Below are positions 58,780 through 64,000 of a stretch of 64,000 nucleotides of DNA, in pieces. Origin of the DNA: Coprinus comatus. Its lineage: Eukaryota; Basidiomycota; Agaricomycetes; Agaricales; Agaricaceae. The notes under the pieces were generated by a model. It was not told where the DNA came from. It did not search any database and saw nothing but the letters and a program-made list of their open reading frames with translations. The stretch lies in contig JAWPGT010000018.1 of assembly GCA_034638255.1 (NCBI GenBank), forward strand, positions 186,001 to 250,000, written 5' to 3'. The stretch's first letter is position 1. Each line of letters begins with the position of its first letter. The translations under genes were made by a program, and so were the position numbers.

Positions 58780-60429
58780 ATGAGCACCGGCGGCCAGGCC
58801 CAGGACGGTGCTCTCGCTGTACTCCCAATCGAAGTCCTCCACAATATCTTCAACCGCCTCAGGCCTTTTGAGTTACTCTCCCTTTCTCGCATCTCGGAAC
58901 GCACTCAGAAGGTTTCCCTTGCAGTTTATTTTGAAGACAGAGGCGTCGACGTCTCCCCAACTGGTATCATCGATATGACCCGGGAAGAGGACACTGACTT
59001 GCTCGCTATCTTACGCATCACTACCTTCTTTTTGAGAACAGGCCATATATCTATCGTCTTCGTCTTTCCCAAATGGGATTTCCTGGAGAACATTATGCAT
59101 TTAACTCTTATCTTGAAGAGGTTGATCTCTGTTGACATGATCACTCTAACCTTCAAGTTCGACCCAAAGAAAAAGATAGAGGAGGAGAAACGCCATGGGA
59201 TTTCGACTCCAGAGGTGAAAGCATCCCGGTACAAAAGCTTGACCAAAGAACTTCAAACATTGTTCACAGCGGCGTTCCGGGTTGCCAACGTAGTACGAAT
59301 TCTGGAATCGGAGCAGCTGCTTAACATGGTTGGAGGCGACTTGGAGGACATCACTCTCTTCCGATCCTGTTTCGGTATCAACAAACCTGTAATCAATAGA
59401 TGCAAAGTGGCCGCCAAAATTCGCATGAACAAGTTTACGAAGCTTGCAACGAGGAAACACAACAAACAGGCTGATTTCCCTTCAGATACATCTGTTGTAA
59501 TCCTCGACATTCGGTCCCTAGTACCTCTTGTACCACCCTTCCTCTCCTGGACAGCGATATGTCTTAATTTTCAACCTCAACTTACACATTTATCCTTCAT
59601 CCTTTCCCCAAGCGATAACCTTCACTGGGATCCCCTTCTATCAAACCTTCACATCCCATCCCTTTCCCAACTCACGATGAGCAGCAGGTCCTGCAGATTA
59701 AGCGATCTCGCCAAATTTCTCAAGCGACATGTCTGTCTAACGATCCTGGATATCCGAGACTTTGCACCTATGCCGGCGGAGCTTCCCAAAGTAGCAAACT
59801 TAGCTTTCAGGTTTCTCGTTTCGCTTACTGCGCCCTGTGAGGTCCTCGGCGGTTTCCTCGCCTACCCTTCCGACCTTCTACCGAATCTCAGGGAAATTCA
59901 CGTTGCCATCACAATAGACAAAGATCAAGAGCTTGATGAGGTGTTAATGCACAGAACGTTGACTCCCTTTATCGCACGTTTACAAGAAGCTGTTGTGTTT
60001 GGTCTGGTTTTCTTGTACCAGGCGGGCGATTCCCCCTTCACGAAAATTTGGGAGAAGGAAGCGCAGTCGACGCTTATACCACTCTTCTCATCTCTTAACC
60101 TACGTTTGAGAACGGAGTTGGAAAATAACTTCGTCGAACAATTGCCAGGGTGGATCAGGATGTTCGCAAACATACGCGAACTGAAGGTTGGATCGATATA
60201 TCCTTATCGGTACCCCGCTCGGACTGAATATTCCAAGACGGCTCTTGCTTTGGAGAAAAAGAGGTTGGATATCAAGGACCAGTTGGGAAAAGATTTAATG
60301 ACAAAATTGGTGGGCATGCCCCAATTACATTCTTTGGAGTTTTGGGGAGAAACCTTGTTTCTTGCTTCCAGCGTTGCGGAAAATTCAGAGACAAGCAGGG
60401 CGGACGTTAGTTGTATTGACGAAAATTAA
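58780..60429 (+). CDS. Intronless F-box protein
   Basis: One exon of 549 residues. The N-terminus LAVLPIEVLHNIFNRLRPFE with LLSLSRISERTQK is an F-box. The rest has no domain I recognise but shows spaced leucine-rich segments (PQLTHLSFILSPSDNLHWDP, LSNLHIPSLSQLTMSS, FLKRHVCLTILDIRDFAP, LPNLREIHVAITIDKDQ, FANIRELKVGSIYP, MPQLHSLEFWGETL), consistent with a degenerate LRR array. Likely an SCF adaptor. It has no introns and a richer base composition than its surroundings, unlike copies A and B, and is followed at 60491 by a long T tract. Confidence 0.8.
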   Translation: MSTGGQAQDGALAVLPIEVLHNIFNRLRPFELLSLSRISERTQKVSLAVYFEDRGVDVSPTGIIDMTREEDTDLLAILRITTFFLRTGHISIVFVFPKWDFLENIMHLTLILKRLISVDMITLTFKFDPKKKIEEEKRHGISTPEVKASRYKSLTKELQTLFTAAFRVANVVRILESEQLLNMVGGDLEDITLFRSCFGINKPVINRCKVAAKIRMNKFTKLATRKHNKQADFPSDTSVVILDIRSLVPLVPPFLSWTAICLNFQPQLTHLSFILSPSDNLHWDPLLSNLHIPSLSQLTMSSRSCRLSDLAKFLKRHVCLTILDIRDFAPMPAELPKVANLAFRFLVSLTAPCEVLGGFLAYPSDLLPNLREIHVAITIDKDQELDEVLMHRTLTPFIARLQEAVVFGLVFLYQAGDSPFTKIWEKEAQSTLIPLFSSLNLRLRTELENNFVEQLPGWIRMFANIRELKVGSIYPYRYPARTEYSKTALALEKKRLDIKDQLGKDLMTKLVGMPQLHSLEFWGETLFLASSVAENSETSRADVSCIDEN

Positions 60430-62434
60430 TGACAGGCCTACAGGGTTCTTGATACCTTCGCTATTGCAAGAATGCCTGTGGCGTTCCACATTTTTTTTTT
60501 TTTTTTCTTTTTTTGGGTTTTATGTGGTTCTCATTCCTTTAGTTATACCAATTTTCTCTGGGTTTTATGTTGTTCAATGGGCTTGCATAGGGTTTTAAAG
60601 GGTTTTCTTTTTCTTTTTTTGGGTTAAGGGTTAAATGTGGGTTATATGGTATAGTTAGTGATAGTCTCTGAATATCGTAGATATAGATTGTGGTTATACT
60701 GGTGTTTTTAGTAGAGTACATCAATAGTTGCAATATCAATTATTCATATGTATTGCCTACTTTCATCTCCTTTCTCTCTCAAATCTCGTTGAGAAAAGCT
60801 TTCCCAATGTGTCATGTGATGGCCGACAGATGTCAGCTGGATATCAGAACAAAAAGTATATCAGCTTACATACCAAGGTTCTTCTTCTGCCAACTTATTC
60901 GTAAAACAAAAGACAGTGCCGACTCGGAGGTCAAACGTCAAATCCTTCCTACCAAAAGTGAGAATATGAAACCTTCAAAACCGGATGAAGTTAGTCCCCG
61001 TCTCCTGCTGACCTGTATTGTATTGTATGCTACGAAGGGATCGTGTCAATGCACTTCTATATCAATGCATGTATACTATACAGTACTTCTACGTTAATCT
61101 TCATCGGTTTCAGACCGCCTATAAATCTCATTTTTGCTTCATCGTCACGGTCCTGCGGCACTTTTTTCTGATCCAGAACTGACCCTAATTCTAATAATAT
61201 TAAAAGTCTTTGTTATTTAGATCTTAGATGTAAGGGAAAACTTCCATGAATGCTGGAACATGATCGGTCCATTCTGAGTTCGGTAATATTCTAAATGGAA
61301 TTACTTCAAAAGCTGCATCAAATCAAGCTAGGGAATACTTATTTCTGGTTCAGTCAGAAGTCCCATATAGATGTTAAGGTTTTCCCTCATATGGCTCATG
61401 AAGTTCCTATCTTGTTTTTAGGTGAAACAGAGAGCTGCGGACGACTCTTTCGTCGCCCTCTGTAATTTCACTATCATCAATTCATTCCGGGAGGGATGGT
61501 TATGTGTTTCCAGGGATACTCAGTCACTGTGTGTCTAATAATACACAACCGCACCGCACATAGGATAAACCCCCAAAATCTGCACCCTACATGAGGTGAA
61601 AAGCACTCTTGTACTACGAATTCCCACTTCCTTCGTCCCTACTGAAACTACTACATGTTCAGAAGCAAGCTGTCTCCGAATCTCTCTCAAGTTGCTAAAT
61701 ATAGCCGCATATAATTTAGTGAACGTGGGTTTGACTTGCTGGCTATATATGCCCACGGAACGAAATCTCCTTCTGGGTATATTGTTACTTTAATATACAC
61801 TCTAATACACGCTCTATGAAATGGTTCGGTATTATATAGGTATATACGAGTTTGATCAATGTTTATTGTCTTCTGTTTTTGAAGACTGTAGATTAACTCT
61901 TGTTACCTACGTTTAGGTGCATTCAATTGCACCCCTAAAAGTCTTGTGAAACATAGAAGAACATCCATCCGAAGTCCGGAACCTACAGTACCTAAATGGA
62001 ATTATTGTCAGACGTCTACAAGTCACTGACAGGGAACACTTAGGTGTGTGTTGTGGAGTCACGATTTACTGGCACATACCAAATACTTCAGGTTGTTAAG
62101 TCCGCTATGTATATTGAGAAGGCCTGGCATGTTCAACCCGTTCGCAAACATACACCTAAGCCGCAGTACTTACCGTCAATAACGTTGAAATCAACTTCAC
62201 CTCCAACCACAGGGTGTATGTGTGCTCTACAGGTATTAGCTTATAGGCTTGATATATGATACCTAGGTATATTATAAACTACTAATGATACAAGAAAGAA
62301 ACGAATTAAATCTACCCATAGCGAAAAATCGAACTCCTTAGACGAACACTATGACCGCATAAGTTGTGCCTTTAATAAAAACGCCCATTGTAATTAGCAT
62401 ACGAAATACTCCATAAAAAAAAAACGAGACATAC
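60430..62434. other. 2-kb gene-free region with T tract and GGGTT-like repeats
   Basis: A T tract lies at 60491-60514 (interrupted by one C). Around 60,515-60,660 GGGTT/GGGTTTT words recur, including two copies of a GGGTTTTATGT(T/G)GTTC-like stretch. The rest is AT-rich with no supported gene. The last exon of CAF-1 probably lies near 62,240-62,370. Confidence 0.5.
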
Positions 62435-64000
62435 CTTAAGCACAGGCTTAACCACCCAAACCTTTTTCTCTTTACATTTCTCTCCAACTTCCCTAATCTT
62501 AGCCTCAATCGCATTCTTCTTCACCTTATGTTCCTTAAGTCCCTGATATATAGTTTCCACCAACACCACAAAACTCCCCATTTGCAAATCGGTGATCTTA
62601 TTTAGAAGATATGGTAGATGCGCCTCAGGGAATTTTAATGAAGCAGCTGCTTTCTTGTTCGGGAGTGTGGGGTTAAGATTGTTTGTGGAACTTGAGGAAG
62701 ATGCAAGAACATGATCTGGTAGGGCCGGAACTACAAATACACCGTCTGTAGTACTTATACTACCAGATGGTGCTGAAGAGGCTTTAAGATGTGATTTATA
62801 GTCTTCGACACAAGTTGAGACAAAAGTGAAGGGATTAATTGGGAAAGCGGTATCTAATTCAACAAACAATCAGACGACCTGGTTCAATTTTTTTCATAGC
62901 TGTGAGAAAGAACTGACCGTTGCAAAGTTGTATCCGATATTGATTAAAAGGCTCATATTCGCATTCGCCAAGACGATTTTCCCAGCAAGGTCCCTTGGCG
63001 AATGGCACAAGAGGAACAACAATTTTTCTCTTCTTTGCCTTCTTCTCGGGATCGGCGGCTTTTCTTTTCAGTTGCGGTGGCGGAGGTATATTTGGTAGAT
63101 CTGGAAACATGGGTGGTGACAGGTCCCTCACATCTTCATCATACATCAGTTCTGGTTCTTCATCGTCGTCGACCAACCAATTGTCTATATCTGAGTCATC
63201 CGAGTCGGAATCGCCGTCCTCGTCGTCGTCCTCTAGAACATCATCCGCATCTCCCATGGGCTCTTCTTCCCATTCTGCACCGCTGTCATAGTTGTAGTCG
63301 AATTCTACAACATCTTTTGCGAACGGTGTTCGGGGCCCGATAATCTTGGAGCATCGTGTCCATGTACCAAAGTATCCTGGTCGTGCATCTTCGTGGTGGA
63401 TAATGACCTTGGCCGGATACACATGACGATCTTGAAGTCGCTTGTGTAGTTTGCGGACCTCATTAGCATCACCTGCAACTTCAGCCTCCGATAATTTTAT
63501 CATAAATTCTCGGATAGGGTGAGCATGATATGTCTTAAATGGCAAATACAGTTTCCGCCTTGCTCGTGGGTATTGGGAGCGGGTTGATGATGGAGGTAAC
63601 GTAGAAAGGATATTCCTTAGTCGTTCTATTTAGATTTGATCAGAATGTTGTCGAAGTCGGAGGATGTCTTCCTGACCTTTAGAGCTCATGTTCGAAACAT
63701 CTATCGACTCATGAGATTTATCTTTCATCTCGCCGTTTTCCTCTTCTTCCTTTACTTCCATGTCAATATCATCGTCAATAATAATGATATCCTCGTCCTT
63801 GTTATTAGCAACTTCTTTACCCTTTCGTCGTCCAGATTCAGCTGCCTTGAACCAGTTAGTCGGGGCTAAGACAGCGCCTTTCTTTAGAACGAATGGTTTA
63901 AAAGTTCTCTGATAATCAGATTGAGTCGAAGAAGGCCCTGCCTCAGCAACAATGGTAGTTGATGACGCAGCATTTGGTGTTGGCTTTGCTTTCTTGAAGA
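62435..64000 (-). CDS. CAF-1 large subunit (p150/RLF2), C-terminal part, cut by window edge
   Basis: Histone H3-H4 chaperone of replication-coupled chromatin assembly. The window contains only the 3' part of the gene. Visible: a basic/acidic segment, FKPFVLKKGAVLAPTNWF, KLYLPFKTYHAHPIREFM, the family block ARPGYFGTWTRCSKIIGPRT with FAKDVVEFDYNYDSGAEWEE, an acidic run DDVLEDDDEDGDSDSDDSD, a KRKAADPEKKAKKRK basic stretch, LPNKKAAASLKFPEAHLPYL and IREVGEKCKEKKVWVVKPVL. Introns of about 50-70 nt include one that removes an in-frame stop near 63,630. The last exon after KPVLK is uncertain: acceptors at TCTAAG (giving EFDFSLWVD) or TCATAG are possible, with a stop as far as 62,241. Confidence 0.85.

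Noticed and set aside
58438..58842. 134-residue minus-strand frame
   Set aside because: It overlaps the start of the F-box gene in the antisense direction, has no recognisable domain and low-complexity Leu/Pro composition.
62325..62385. tRNA-like stretch on the minus strand with A-box and GTTCGA-like B-box words
   Set aside because: The boxes are about 15 bases too close together and neither acceptor nor T stem pairs. It overlaps the probable last intron/exon of the CAF-1 gene.

Overview
This window comes from a filamentous fungus, most likely a basidiomycete (probably Agaricomycetes); the species cannot be named from the sequence. The evidence is the gene style: compact genes broken by many introns of about 50-60 nt, occasional exons of only 6-16 nt, and short intergenic gaps. 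The gene set also fits: a mannitol/arabinitol-type SDR, a DOMON-cytochrome b561 fusion, a cupredoxin-type surface protein and LRR/F-box paralogs. About 29 protein-coding genes are supported, plus one relic. No rRNA, tRNA, CRISPR array or intact transposon was found.

Layout. 1-7.0 kb: four co-oriented paralogs, the first cut by the window edge. Each whole copy has an N-terminal limkain-b1-type NYN (PIN-like RNase) domain, a Ser/Thr/Pro-rich linker and a C-terminal LOTUS/OST-HTH-like domain. This is the most unusual part of the window, because only one of the three complete copies keeps all the acidic residues of the NYN active site. 7.0-12.6 kb (minus strand): a TACO1/YebC mitochondrial translation factor, a sugar-alcohol SDR, an NTF2/SnoaL-like protein and the WD40 protein STRAP. 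13.0-23.3 kb: sulfate permease, transketolase, QCR7 (minus), nucleoside diphosphate kinase and a secreted DOMON-cytochrome b561 protein. 24.3-28.1 kb (minus): an EST1/SMG6-type NMD endonuclease. 28.1-31.3 kb: the longest gene-free stretch. 31.3-41.5 kb: a GH31 alpha-xylosidase (minus), L-serine dehydratase, PET100 (minus), DNA polymerase delta small subunit, ESCRT-II SNF8 (minus) and a cupredoxin surface protein. 41.7-53.1 kb: HID1, a RAD57-like RecA paralog, an unknown four-helix membrane protein (minus), ATG8 (minus) and ER glucosidase I. 53.3-57.3 kb (minus): two tandem LRR/F-box-like paralogs and an exon relic. 58.8-60.4 kb: an intronless F-box gene. 62.4-64.0 kb (minus): the C-terminal part of the CAF-1 large subunit, cut by the window edge.

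Most of the window is conserved housekeeping: mitochondria (TACO1, QCR7, PET100), DNA replication and repair (POL31, RAD57-like, CAF-1), RNA surveillance (SMG6), and membrane traffic, autophagy and ER quality control (SNF8, HID1, ATG8, glucosidase I). These genes are not functionally clustered. The lineage-specific material sits in the NYN-LOTUS array and the LRR/F-box neighbourhood. Two conserved genes, the sulfate permease near 14,710 and glucosidase I near 51,617, each carry an apparent one-base deletion. These may be assembly errors or real lesions.
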